Of a stretch of DNA of 64,000 bases, positions 35,170 through 47,600 are shown one piece after another. Positions within the stretch are counted from its first letter, which is position 1, and each line of letters begins with the position of its first letter. The notes under the pieces were generated by a model. That model was given only the letters and a program-made list of their open reading frames with translations. It had not been told where the DNA came from and made no database searches. This DNA is from Asparagopsis taxiformis. Its lineage: Eukaryota; Rhodophyta; Florideophyceae; Bonnemaisoniales; Bonnemaisoniaceae. The translations under genes and the position numbers were made by a program. The stretch is from contig JALQPE010001878.1 in NCBI GenBank assembly GCA_030407315.1, forward strand, positions 1 to 64,000. Direction: 5' to 3'.

Positions 35170-36180
35170 CTCTATTTTTCCTTGTCGGTCGACTCCAATT
35201 TCGTCTTTAATTTTTTTATCCTCTCGCTCACACCCCCTTCCAGTTGGTGCCCACCTCCCCCGTACTGTACCTCAAACACCCCCAATACCACTCTAGCACG
35301 CATTTTCAGCTACCTATCCCCGTTTCCACGGTGCACACCTCCATTCCATACCTACTTTTCTGCTCTACCGTACAGATTTCGTATAACCAGTCCTCATACT
35401 ACCTCAGAATAGGGAAAAACACCCCCTATATCCTCGACCATGCTCTCCCCCATCACCTTTGCAACGTATTGTTCTTCAATACCCTCTCTCCTCTACCTTC
35501 AACCCCTCTCCTTCGCCCTCTCCACAAACTTCCCCTGCAGCTTACTCTTCGAAAACCTCTCACTCCCCATCCCGTACCCAACCTGCTCCACCCCTCCCTC
35601 CCTCAGCTGCTCCATGCCCCCCACGCCATCCACATCTTCGATACCGTATACAGCACCACCACCGGCCCACGCTCCCGCTCCCCCGCCGTCTCCCCAGAAA
35701 CCTCCCCGCTCTGAACCACATATCAACCCCCCACTTCGCACCCTTCCTCCCACTCCCCTCCCTCCCCAAATACAATAACCCCCTTCTTCTCCATCACATC
35801 CCCACTCACCATAGCCAGAACAGACGCCACCCCCCTTCCCGCCTCTTTTTCCTCACTTTCCTAAAAACCCCTCCTCTCGGCGCCTTCAACCGCACCCTCC
35901 TACGGCCCCACCTAAACACCTCCTCCACTCTCACTACCCCAACACCCCGCAGCGTCTCCCCAATCCCCATAATATGCTCGTCGGCACTCCTCTCCGAATC
36001 ACACTCCAATCTAAACCCGCACTCCGTACATTTCCACTTCCCCCTGTACCATCCATAGATTCCATCCCCCCACAGAACACATCCTCATACCACAGAACAA
36101 TTTTCTTCCTCTCATACCTTATCCTTAAAACCTCCATCTGCTCCATGTAAATTTCGATGTAAATATTTTCTCCACTATGC
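35170..36180 (+). other. C-rich, pyrimidine-skewed stretch
   Basis: About 1 kb in which the plus strand is dominated by C and T. Long open frames in several phases are Pro/Ser/Leu-rich low-complexity shadows (for example 35459-36058) without domains. I see no gene. Confidence 0.6.
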
Positions 36181-36512
36181 AATCTCAAACATGTACGAGC
36201 CTATGACTTTCCGCTTTGTCAACCCTGAATATTGGTACTCATGTATTCATAAAATAGGGCCACCCACATCCCTATCCCGTTCTGCAAGCTTTACAAACCA
36301 CCAGACGCATACTCCACAACTATACAACAAACACTACTCGCTATTTCAGACGACGCGGTACACAAGTAGCGTAGTCTCAACCTTCCGTGCAGCCTTCCCT
36401 GATGCGTACAAGTGCGAAACACGTCTAGACTACTACTACTACTACGATATAGTATATCAGAAGTGACTGCGGGAATTTTCGGCACAGGAGATGCTGGGTC
36501 ACCAAATTGATT

Positions 36513-37405
36513 TTTCGGAAATTTTAGAATTTCTGGGCTGGCCAGCAGTGCAATCGAGCTGGACATCCACCGGACGTCCATTTCAGGTTGGTCGTGAGAG
36601 AGTGGGGCGGGACCATGATGAAACAAGGACCAAGACCTGTCCCTGGCGTATTGAGCCTGAAATCGACCCGTCGTGAGACGCGATTTTGGCTTACAGTTGG
36701 TGCTTATAGAAGCCAGTGATAGCCCCGATCGGGGCGGCGGCCGGTTCCGGCTTACAGTTGGTGCTTACAGACGCCAGTGATAGCCCCCGATCGGGGCGGC
36801 GGCTCCGGTTCCTGGGGCCGTTGTGGCCAAATTAGACACCCTGATTTGAATTAAAATTTGGGCTATTCTCAAAAACATGCACATGTGAACATGTTTTTGA
36901 GATGGGGGTGTGCCGTACGGCACAATCGACCGCCCAAATCGATGTTTTTGCAATATTTTTTGCCCGAAATTTAGAATTTCTGGGCTGGCCAGCAGTGCAA
37001 TCGAGCTGGACATCCACCGACGTCCATTTCAGGTTGGTCGTGCGGGACCATGATGGAACATGTCCCTGACGTGTTGAGCCTGAAATCGACCCTCGTTAGG
37101 CGCCATTTAGCCTTACAGTTAGTGCTTACAGAAGCCAGTGACAACCCCTCGGGGCGGCGGCCGGTTCCTGGGGCCGTTGTGGCCAAATTAGACACCCTGA
37201 TTTGAATTAAAATTTGGGCTATTCTCAAAAACATGCACATGTGAACATGTTTTTGAGATGGGGGTGTGCCGTACGGCACAATCGACCGCCCAAATCGATG
37301 TTTTTTGCAATATTTTTTCTGCCCGAAATATTACAATTTCTGGTCTGGCCAGCAATGCACCTGAGCTGGACATCCACCGGACGTCCATTTCAGGTTGATC
37401 GTGTA
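36513..37405 (+). repeat. Tandem array of R1 units, left of the dioxygenase gene
   Basis: One partial unit (36513-36839) and two units starting CCTGATTTG at 36840 and 37196 (356-bp spacing). Each is the R1 repeat (~180 bp) plus a linker with GGTTGGTCGTG, CAGTTAGTGCTTACAGA-like and GGGGCGGCGGCCGGT parts. Same orientation as the array at 41970. Confidence 0.85.
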
Positions 37406-37671
37406 TCGTGCACGTCCACACATTACCGGAAGCAAGTAGGCGATGAAGCACGTACAAACCCAATTGTTCTGCTATTTCTACCATAGACCATCGAGTCTAG
37501 AGATGTGAGGGAATCGTCCTGGAAATCATGCTCCAACCCACGAGGGAATGGACAATCTAGTTTGAAAGCATGGAACGGAAGTACATTATACTAGGTTCAT
37601 AGATTGAAAGTGAGAAAGGAGATGATTATATTCTCGATAATTGTTTACCAAAGTAGTAGTTGTTAAGCTAT

Positions 37672-40600
37672 CTAGCCGTTGGAAAATTGTTCTTCCTCTT
37701 CGTCCTCATCATATTCAGGATCTCCCGGCAGAATAGGCGTTATCGGCAACCGTGGAGTTGATCTGCTCAAGATGAATTCTTCACCCGCTGTGAGGGTTCT
37801 CTTCTTGGGAGCTTCTGTCGTCTTCATCCGCATGATTCCGAGCTGCCCTGTCTTCGGCCTACGATCTTTCTTGACCGGGATGGGAACAACTGTCTTGTGG
37901 CGAACGTTGACAGGTGCCGGTTGACTTTGCCTGGCAGACCGGCGCGGAGCATTGGCGATTACTTCTTCTTCGAATCCCAACCGCCTGATGAAACCAAACG
38001 AAACATTGTCGGGAATCGGATACGACGCATTCCTGAAATACGTGTGATACCTCGTTGTCGTGTGTGACACAACTCTGTCGACATGCCCTGCCCCGGCATG
38101 TTGTACATGGCCGTGACCGATGAAGACTGAACGTGGCGGAACGATTACCTTCTTCAGCTTCATCGTCTTGGCGTACATATCTAATTCCAGCGCTTTGGAA
38201 AAGACGTACTTGTGGGACCCTGGACACACCCAGATAGGGAATGGGTCATCTCCGTTGGCAATAACAAAGTAACCCGGAAGTTGATCTTTGCGGTCGCGAG
38301 GAGGAACAGGGAAATCATTGTGTGGGACCTGCCGAGGACACCCCTTTCCCGTTATCAAAAACCGTCCCCCAGATGCCGGCATGACAAGTTTTTCTCCCGG
38401 TAAACCGCACTCCTCCAGCCCTATCAGCCGGACAAGGATTCCCAACCACACATCCAGCAGGGCTCGCCGCGTCACAAACTTGAACCGGTCGATATGCGTC
38501 TCATCGTTCTCGGCATAGTCAACCAGGCAGTGGCGCGTAGACGTGAAGCGAGCCCTCCCCTCATTCCGGTTCTTCTCATCTGTTTCATCGTCCCCGTATT
38601 GACAATGGGACTCCACAGCTGCCGGTTCCCAGGGTCCTTGTGCACCTGCTCCCCCTCCCATGTTCCCAAGAAGTACCGAAACAATTCCTGGTTAGGAATT
38701 TCTTCCATGAGACCCAAGTCAAATGGGAACTTGTCCGACGCATCGAGGTAGCTTACATCCGCGAAATTGTGCATCACCGTATACCCTCGCTCGTTGATTT
38801 CCGTTCGGCAATTGTGGAAGTACGCCATACCAGTGCCGGCCTCATACGAATCCTTCCAGCTTGTAGACATTCGCGCAACCTGAGCGAAGTCCAGCCTCGA
38901 GGGTAGAAACGTCGATGTAGGCTCACACATCGCCTTGGCAGCCATCTTCCACGCTGCGAAAAACATCGGATAGATGGTGTCGATCTCGAAAACAAGATGA
39001 CGAGCCCGATGTTGTTCCGGAATATGCAGCCCCTCAAACACAGGGTCCATCGCCACTTGCTTCAAATACCTCACCTCTCTGCCCTCCTCATCGATTTCCA
39101 CACTCTCCAATAACAACCTGAGCTCAATCGGGGGCAGACAGCCAACCCTCACCGATGCGATGACGTCCGCGGGACGCTGCGCCAGATGATGCCCTTCGGC
39201 TCGGTCTTTGACTTCGAAATCGTCGGGAAGAGATGGCATACGGTCGTCGAACAGGAGGTCGTGTTCAGAAGGAGAGTCACGAACGATGTAACCGTCTTCA
39301 TCGACTTCGACTCCTTCCGGAACAGTGAGTGTAATTGTCACTTCGCGGACCCCCTTGCTTTTGACATGGCCCTCGTCTGCACTGTTGTTTTCTTCCTCGT
39401 CCGAAGCGGTATGGACAGATTCTTGGTTGGAGGGAGTCGCACCAGCACGTTGGTTATCTTGGGGGACAATCTCAACGGCAGAATCGGGGGAACGGGCGGA
39501 GTCTTCGTCACCCTCATCACCGGAAACAGTGGCTTGTTGTTGATCGGTGGGTTTATCAACAACGGCCTGCTCTTCTTCCCCGGCGGATTGTTGTACCACA
39601 ACCGGCTCTTCTTCCTCGAGGCGTGTGCTCCCCGTCGAGCGAAGTCGCTGTGAACGGCGGCGGATGCCATGCGAAGCAGGCTCATGTTCGACATTCCGCT
39701 GCTTCTTGTGAGTGAGTCTCACATTGGCAGCAGAAGGGCGGCGTTTGCGTCGAGCCTTAGTCTTCTTCTTCAATGTCGGATTGAAAAACTCTTTCAAGTT
39801 CGTTTCCAAATCCTGTAAACGCGTGGTTCTCCGTCGCATTCGAACCTCACTGCTCCGGTCGTCCCCTCTATACATTGCAATGGCATTGGTGAGATGCCAT
39901 TGCAACTCCTTCGGCTGCTTAACCGACCCAATTGCCATCTCTGTGCTCAGAAATGACTTGCGCATAATACTCTTTGGGCGCCCAAACGCAGCGTACAGAG
40001 AATTTGCTATTGCAGTCACGCGACGGACGTATGTATAGAAGTCGTTCACGTCAAAGCGTCCATCCGGACGTCCACCATGAGCAGGGTTCAAGTACTCCGA
40101 AAGACCACGCAAGACGAAGACAAAGTTTTCTTCCAGCAACTCGCGCACTATCTTGTGGTCCAGGTGCGTTATCCCAATCTCGTTGCGGCGCTCGGAATTG
40201 TTCAGCTCACGCAACACTTCGTCGAGAACAGGATGCTTCAGCGTTGCTATAGCCAAACGCGTCCACCGCCGGGCCGTGTTCGTTGAATTCATCATCCCCA
40301 TGAACTGCGCCTCGAACAATGTTCGGATGACATCAGACTCACGCAAGTCGCCAGCGTTTTCCACGTTATTTGCAACAGCAATCGTACGGATGAACTGCTG
40401 GATGGACGACAAGATTCGAACCAGGGAGCGCTCCGTCAGTTGCGTCCCAGTCGTATGGTTCGACTCTGCACTCTTGTGGATGATCTCATGAGGCTGAAGA
40501 TCACTGTCGTCCTTGCGGCGAAGGTAGTACACATCCAGAGGCTGAGTAACCCAGCGCAAGCGGTTTGCGTCCTGTGGCAGCTTGGTTCTGTGCATACGGG

Positions 40601-41626
40601 TGAGGCGCGTGAAGTCATCGGCAATGCTATGCATAGCATTGAGACGATGCAGTCCGTCGATCACGGTCACGTTCGCATTGGCATGGAATTTGCCATTCTG
40701 GAACAGACGCGTGTCGGCGGACAGATGCGTGTTCTGCGACCTCAGCACCGTCACAGTGATACGCGAAGAGCTCACATACCCCACAGCCAACATATTGTTG
40801 CGCAGGTCCTCCACGTGGTCTTCTTTCACATCCCGAAGGGTCACGGCCGGTTCCACTAGCTGCCTCACCAACACAGTCGCTCCTTCTCCGACGTAATCCG
40901 ACGTCACAAACTTGGGCACCGTAATTTGCGTCCCCTGCTGCTCACGAATGCTTTCCGCCACCTCCGGTTCGTCGTCCACCTCGGTTACGTCCTGCGTAGT
41001 AGCTTCGGTGACGTTGGAGCGAGCAGGGTGCTTCGTGCCTCCACTGGAGGGTCTTGCAGAGCGAGCAGGGCGCTTCGTGCCTCCCGAAACCGGACGGAGC
41101 GTGCTGGATGCTTCGTACCCCCCGAACCAGTGATTTCGCCTGCTGGACCGGTACTGGGCATCCGTCCCGAGCTGGCCTGGTTCGTCGCTGCGTTGAAGTT
41201 TGACGCTGCAGCAGGGGTACGAATGTCGCTAGGGCCATCCTCCGCAGCGGGGCGCATCATCCGAGTATCCCAAGGGTAAAACGCCGCGGCGTATGCTCCA
41301 CCCATCGTCTCCGGCGGTCCCTCGGCGCCATCAAACATGTACGGGAACGGGAGGTCCTTGAACTTGTCCTTAGTCGCAATGTTGCGCACGACGATATAGT
41401 CCGCCTCGTCGGTTTCCGGCAGCTTGTGGTTGTGCAGCGTGCGCGGAAGGCCAACATCGCCACCAGCAGTGCTCACCGAAGCCGTCCCAATATGCACAGC
41501 CGCACCGTCCACGTCCGCAAACAAGTCGACATCGACGCCGCGCTTGAGTCCGCGCGACTCCGCTGACGCGCTCACTTGATCGCCGCAAACCGTTGAAAAC
41601 AAACTGCTGAAATGCGTATCCGCCAT
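37672..41626 (-). pseudogene. ParB-like / 2OG-Fe(II) dioxygenase fusion, type I (frameshifted)
   Basis: ATG 41626 (MADTHFSSLFSTVCGD) gives ~1300 residues over three frames. The first changes near 41090, in a triplicated GGCACGAAGC-type stretch. The second frame (to ~38555) holds the ParB-like region with VIDGLHRLNAM (DGLHR at 40644-40658), a basic linker (KKKTKARRKRRPS) and an acidic region. The frame changes again in a G-run near 38555. The third frame carries the dioxygenase: QVPHNDF (H-x-D at 38314-38322), VCPGSHKYVF, and HVQHAGAGH (distal His near 38099). It has no zinc cluster, unlike the gene at 14811. The alignment NERGYTVMHNFADV to FDGYIVLEDVLGA shows common descent. Tandem R1 arrays flank it. 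Broken as read, or wrongly assembled at two repeats. Confidence 0.75.
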
Positions 41627-41969
41627 GGTTGTTGAGTTGGAAAGGAAAAGAGATGGTTGACGTTGACGTATTCGAGTGATGTGGATGGTATGTTTCACGT
41701 TGAAGAATGGTCGTGAACGCCAATCGCTGGAAATAATAACACAATACAACCGAAATTTTGTTAGGTACACACCTATCGTGACCGCTGGAATGCAAGAGAG
41801 GCAATCGAGATGTGAGTGTCCGTTCGGAACGGGCCCGAGTCGGGCTCTCGAAACCTGACGAGGTGGCGTGAAGCAGGCAGTGTCCTTGATGTGTAATGTG
41901 TTAAAATTACAGCTGTCAAGCTAGGCGGCTTTTGGGGCGGCTGCGAGCACCCCTTTATCCGGGGAACAC

Positions 41970-43020
41970 CCTGATTTGAGTTAAAATTTGGGCTATTCTC
42001 AAAAACATGCACATGTGAACATGTTTTTGAGATGGGGGTGTGCCGTACGGCACAATCGACCCGCCCAAATCGTTGATTTTTGCAAGATTTTTTGTGCCCG
42101 AAATTTTAGAATTTCTGGGCTGGCCAGCAGTGCATCTGAGCTGGACATCCACCGGACGTCCATTTCAGGTTGGTCGTGTGCTGCCTACATCCACGCATTG
42201 CAGCAACTAAGCAGGCGGGTTCACTACTAATATAAAGTGCACGGAATATGAGTAACGTGATGGGTGAGTATTGTTTGTGTTGAGGGAGTAAGGCGGGACC
42301 ATTATGAAACACGGAAGAAGATTTCTCCCTAGCATAACTTAGGCTTGAAGCCTGGAATCGACCCATCTTTCGGCGCCATTTAGCCTCACAGTTAGTGCTT
42401 ACAGAAGCCAGTGACAACCCCACTCGGGGCGGCGGCCGGTGCCTGGGGCCGTTGTGGCCAAATTAGACACCCTGATTTGAATTAAAATTTGGGCTATTCT
42501 CAAAAACATGCACATGTGAACATGTTTTTGAGATGGGGGTGTGCCGTACGGCACAATCGACCGCCCAAATCGTTGATTTTGCAAGATTTTTTGTGCCCGA
42601 AATTTTAGAATTTCTGGGCTGGCCAGCAGTGCAATCGAGCTGGACATCCACCGGACGTCCATTTCAGGTTGGTCGTGAGAGAGTGAGGCGGGACCATGAT
42701 GGAACAAGGACCAAGACCTGTCCCTGACGTGTTGAGCCTGAAATCGACCCGTCGTTAGGCGCCATTTAGCCTTACAGTTAGTGCTTACAGAAGCCAGTGA
42801 CAACCCCACTCGGGGCGGCGGCCGGTGCCTGGGGCCGTTGTGGCCAAATTAGACACCTTGATTTGAATTAAAATTTGGGCTATTCTCAAAAACATGCACA
42901 TGTGAACATGTTTTTGAGATGGGGGTGTGCCGTACGGCACAATCGACCGCCCAAATCAAGGTTTTTTACAATATTTTTGCTGCCCGAAATTCTACAATTT
43001 CTGGGCTGGCCAGTAATGCA
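41970..43020 (+). repeat. Tandem array of R1 units, right of the dioxygenase gene
   Basis: R1 copies start at 41970, 42471 and 42856 (spacings 501 and 385), all in plus orientation. The last is cut after CTGGGCTGGCCAGTAATGCATT. With the left array this brackets the ParB-dioxygenase gene with direct, not inverted, repeats. Confidence 0.85.
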
Positions 43021-43390
43021 TTAGCTATCTGCTCTAAACCGATTCTAACAAGCAGAAAGAATCCTCTCCTTCATGACGATGCTCTCGAATTGAGTGCAAT
43101 GCAACGGACTCCCTCCAGGAGAACGACAAAGCATCGTCTTTTGCAAGGCATTTCCGTACGAAAAATAATCGAAAAACATATTTGACTTTAACCTAACAGC
43201 TATCGCGAGCACCGTACTCAGCTATATTTCCTCTGTAATTTCCTTCCTCCAACCAATCAATAGCCGCTTGGTCACAGGCTTAAAAGCCTTCCACTATCTG
43301 TCCTATCCATCGAAGACCCTCGGAGGGTTCGATCCAGGCCTTGATCACCCATGATGGGTGTGCAACCCGAGAAATTGAAAATGGAACATA
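43021..43390. other. Unique spacer before copy B
   Basis: No gene. It contains a GGTTCGATCC word (43326-43335), which alone does not make a tRNA. It ends at the left limit of the duplicated block. Confidence 0.5.
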
Positions 43391-43523
43391 TTGCGACAGG
43401 GACGAGATATCATTCAATGAAAGAGAAGTTCTCTTTCGTTTACTTTTTTCTAACAAGATTCTAAACGTCTACAAACCCTATGTCGTCCGTCCGTTTTCAT
43501 CCCGGAGAGATGTGGGTGTGAGG

Positions 43524-43895
43524 TAAGACGCAGTGGTGATGTTGTGTTGATTCCCACAGACGGAGGTGGAGGAGGTGGCTACGGAGGAAGCCTGGAGAAC
43601 TTCTCCGGTACTGACATCTCACATGTTGAACATGTGAGATGTCAGTACCCATGGATGAGAAGAAAAACATGTTGAGGTCCGGTTCGGATATTGTTGCCAT
43701 TAACGGAGGCGGAGGAGGCGGCTACGGTGGAAGCCTGCAGAACATGTGACTCACATCTCGGAGATGTCAGTACCCATGGATGAGAAGAAAAGCATGTTGA
43801 GGTGCGGTTCGGATATTCGATCCATTAACGGAGGTGGTGGAGGAGGCTATGGTGGAAGCCTGGAGAAGAATAGAATAGTCCTATACCCATGGATC
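43524..43895 (+). repeat. Gly-rich tandem repeat, copy B
   Basis: Counterpart of 190-560, with GGAGGTGG units from 43562 and the same GTAAGA ... CCCACAG borders. Minor substitutions only (for example AAGCCTGCAG for AACCTGCAG). Confidence 0.55.
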
Positions 43896-44692
43896 ACAAG
43901 AAAACGTTGTTGGGCTCCTTTTCGAAGCCCATTCGTCTCTTGAATAAATTTAGCACCCAAATCATATACGATTGCCGAGTTGACACCCCGTATGTCTCGT
44001 TGGTAGAAATAGCAGGGGTTCCACCACTCAGCTGGCGGGAAGTAGTTACTGATTATATGAGATATGGCTTAGCTCCCGCCAAAACCGATAGCTCTGGGCT
44101 CAGGTTCTCCAAATGTGGTTATACGAATGTGTTCTGACAATGCTAGAAGACGAATATCTGCATCCTGATTTGAATTAAAATTTGGGCTATTCTCAAAAAC
44201 ATGCACATGTGAACATGTTTTTGAGATGGGGGTGTGCCGTACGGCACAATCGACCGCCCAAATCGATGTTTTTTGCAATATTTTTTCTGCCCGAAATTTA
44301 GAATTTCTGGGCTGGCCAGCAATGCATCTGAGCTGGACATCCCCATGTCCAGTGGCCGTCCGGATGTCGCTCACCTGGTAAGCGTGATGCACCTGTGACA
44401 ACCTATGTGACTGCAGTCACAGCCGCCATGGCGGCCGTGCAGTACAACACTCAAAGACAGGGAATCACAATCTTTTTAAAATTTTTCTCTACCACGTATC
44501 CGTCACAACTTATTACCTACACCGGTTACGGGTTTCAAGACCTTTCCAGTGCTGTGTACCCGTATACTCTGTTCCGTTCGATATCAACCAGTGTTCCTCA
44601 CGAAAGAGTGCAAACGTCACGAGATACGTCGTCAAATTTGACTGTCTCGCCGAGCGGTCGCCATCCTGTACCGAATTTCCACTCATTCCATT

Positions 44693-47600
44693 ATGACGAA
44701 TAAGCGCAGGCGCAACAGCAATCCGATCGTTGACGACGCAACCGTGCCAATTCTGCGCGAACCCGCTAGCCCTTGGGAGGATTCTAGTGACATGGGTACA
44801 CGTCGAAACGTAGGTCGCGCCGCCCGCGAAACTACTCTCGCTGGCAAAGACTTCCTCCGCCTCTTGCTGGATTTATTCGCCCACTCAAGTTTCGCAGACT
44901 TGACGGACAAGCCGGGAGGTTTCACATACGCGGACCTTGGCGCTTGGGTTGCGCAGGGCACGGAAGAACAATTTGCGGCGCTGCAAGGTCGACTCAGCAT
45001 GGCCTTCAGCGGTCGTTCGAAGAATGCTGGAGTCGAGGCGGATGTTGCCGAAATCGTCATGGCAGAGATGAACGTTGAGCGAGCCAAGCAGATTGTTCGT
45101 CTGGCATTACCGATTGCCGAGTTTTCAAGACAGGATGAGCGTATCGGGCAATGGGTTGAGCACTGCATCCTTTCTGGGATCGTGCCGCAGACCTTCCTTA
45201 TTGGATGTAACATGCTTCCTTCGCCACTACAGGCGCCGCAGCGCGGGGAACCAAGCGCCTTCGTTCTTGCTCCACCGGAAACGTTCGAGGTATTGATGTA
45301 TTTCCAAGCGTTGTCTATCATCCGAAATCACAACAAGAACCTGCCGCGTCGCCGAATAGGCGACGCGGCCGAAGAGGGGAACGAAGCCGCACGCGTCCCA
45401 GCCCATCGGAAAAGCACTAATCGAGCTTGTTACGTGGTTCAAGTTTTATACCATGCTTGGACCGATGTGGCCTTCGCCGCAAAGTTTTCCAGCTTCGAAG
45501 AGTTGATGGCGCCGTACATCATTTTCGACAGCAGTGAGCATTGGTTTGACGTGCTCGATGAAGGTCTATTCGCACCGATGGAGCAGAAGCTAGATCTCTA
45601 CCACGACAAAGCTCCCCTATCTCATCCTGATGGATATGGTGGAAAAGTAGAGACAAGAACCAGTGCGCAGCACAGTGCATTTAGGGACCTTGTGAGGAAG
45701 TTCTTCGACCGGTTGCAGTTTCTTATCGTCAACCCGGACCTGTACACCTGGCCGGAGTCCGACCGCTGGGGGGCGCTGGAAATATACTTGTCAAGCGGAA
45801 ATCCGGACAAGCTGCCAGCGTACTTTGACACCCTCGACGAAGACGTTATGGCTGTCCTCCGCCCGGCACCACAAGCCGCGGACGCAGAAAAGGTCCCCAA
45901 GCCGGTTGATGACACTCCCACTCGTCGCAACACAGGAGGGAGAGGTTTGGTTCCGTCGACAAGACACACAACCAGGCTTCAACTTGGACCTGGGAGGACC
46001 AGTCTTACTGCCCAAGGGCCGTCTCCCCCGTCACCGTCACCCCATGCGACAGAAGAGCAGGAAAGTGAAGGGCAGGCTCTCGCAAAGGACTTTCTTTCGA
46101 AAATGAGTCAGTATTGCCGGGTGTACGACGTCCCTTTCGAAGATTTGGTCAGTGCCGACGAGAGCCGAGAACACGTGCCCATCACGGGCAACGTTCAGCT
46201 CATTCTGACTGATCCGCCCTACAATGTTCGTCGTAAGAGGAACGATTCCAACTCTTCGTACGACAGGCTAACTGCAGAAGATATGCAGGCTAGCATCGAA
46301 GTGTTTGACGAGCTGTTGCGCCCCGGTGGCCACGGCATCGTGTTCTGCTCCGTTTTGCAGTTCTACGAATGGTTCCATTACTTGGAAACGTACAAAGGAC
46401 CGCAGTCAGAAGGCCCAACCGATGCTGCTGCCAGTGATGACGGGTCGGATGAAGAAGAGGTTACGTCCATGAATTCGGACTCCGAAGCATCGCAGCACAG
46501 TGGCGAAGAAAGTGCGGATGAGGAGGAGGAGGAGGACGAGGAGGAGGAGGACGTCGTTCGGAATTCAGTTTTTTTCGTTGACGAGGTACCTCTGTTGTTT
46601 GTCCGACTACCTGGGCACCTCTATCAAATGCCGGGGCGGAAGAGGTACCAACGCATGAACATGGCAGAGGTCGCTATCCACTTCTGGAAGCGAGGTGTTC
46701 CGTTCAAGACCGGAAGCGAGATGGTGGCCTATAGGAACCACGGATACATGGACGGCACGTACCCGGCGTGGTGCAACGTCACCATCAATATGCCCGCCAT
46801 CGATTCGAATGAGATGGTGTGGCGAACAAGGAGCACAACCGGTGCTACGGTCAGAGTTCGTGCAGAGCAGAAGAGCGTCGCTCTCATGATGGAGTTGATC
46901 AGCCAGCATTCACAGCCTGGTGATATTGTTGTCGATCCATTCTCTGGCACTTTCGCAACGGGAAAAGCAGCTATGAGCTTGCCTGAGCACCGTGTTTTCG
47001 TCGGCAGTGACATGGACAAATTGTGTGTGGCACGATCGCTTCCAAAGCTGTGTGCAGTCATGTCACGTGTAATTCTTTCAAACAACACTGACATGAGGGT
47101 CACGACAGAAGCGAAACAGAGTGCTGAGAAGTTCTTGGCGTCCCCCTCTGTCACGATGCGTACACAGAGGGAACGCAGGATCATCGAACCCCCACCTGGC
47201 CTTCCCCTGTACCAGAGGTTCCCGAAATATATTCGGCAGTACCTCTGGCAGCTGTGCCCAGAGTCGATTGCGTCGCACGAGCACATGGAAAAACCGGTAC
47301 ATTATTGGCCACCTTCCCTGCGCCGCTGGTTGCAAACTGAAAACCCTCGCGTGATGCGGGCACACGATTGTGTTGCGAAAAAATTGAGCGTTCGACCATC
47401 GCTGATTAAGCATCCAAATGCAGGAAGAGGGCTCTTCGCTGAACAGACATTTAATGTTGGCGACGAAGTATGTGCATACTACGGAACTGTTGTGTACTCT
47501 GATATGAGCAAGGAGTCGATGAGGTTCGCGTACGGAGAGGGTCACATGGCGATAACGAAGGAAACATTCTTGATGTATGCCATCAAGCTGTATGCAACAG

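Noticed and set aside
35459..36058. 199-residue Pro/Ser-rich open frame
   Set aside because: Product of strong C/T skew; overlapping frames are similarly long, and there is no domain or conserved copy.
43326..43335. GGTTCGATCC resembling a tRNA T loop
   Set aside because: No pairing arms or cloverleaf could be found around it.
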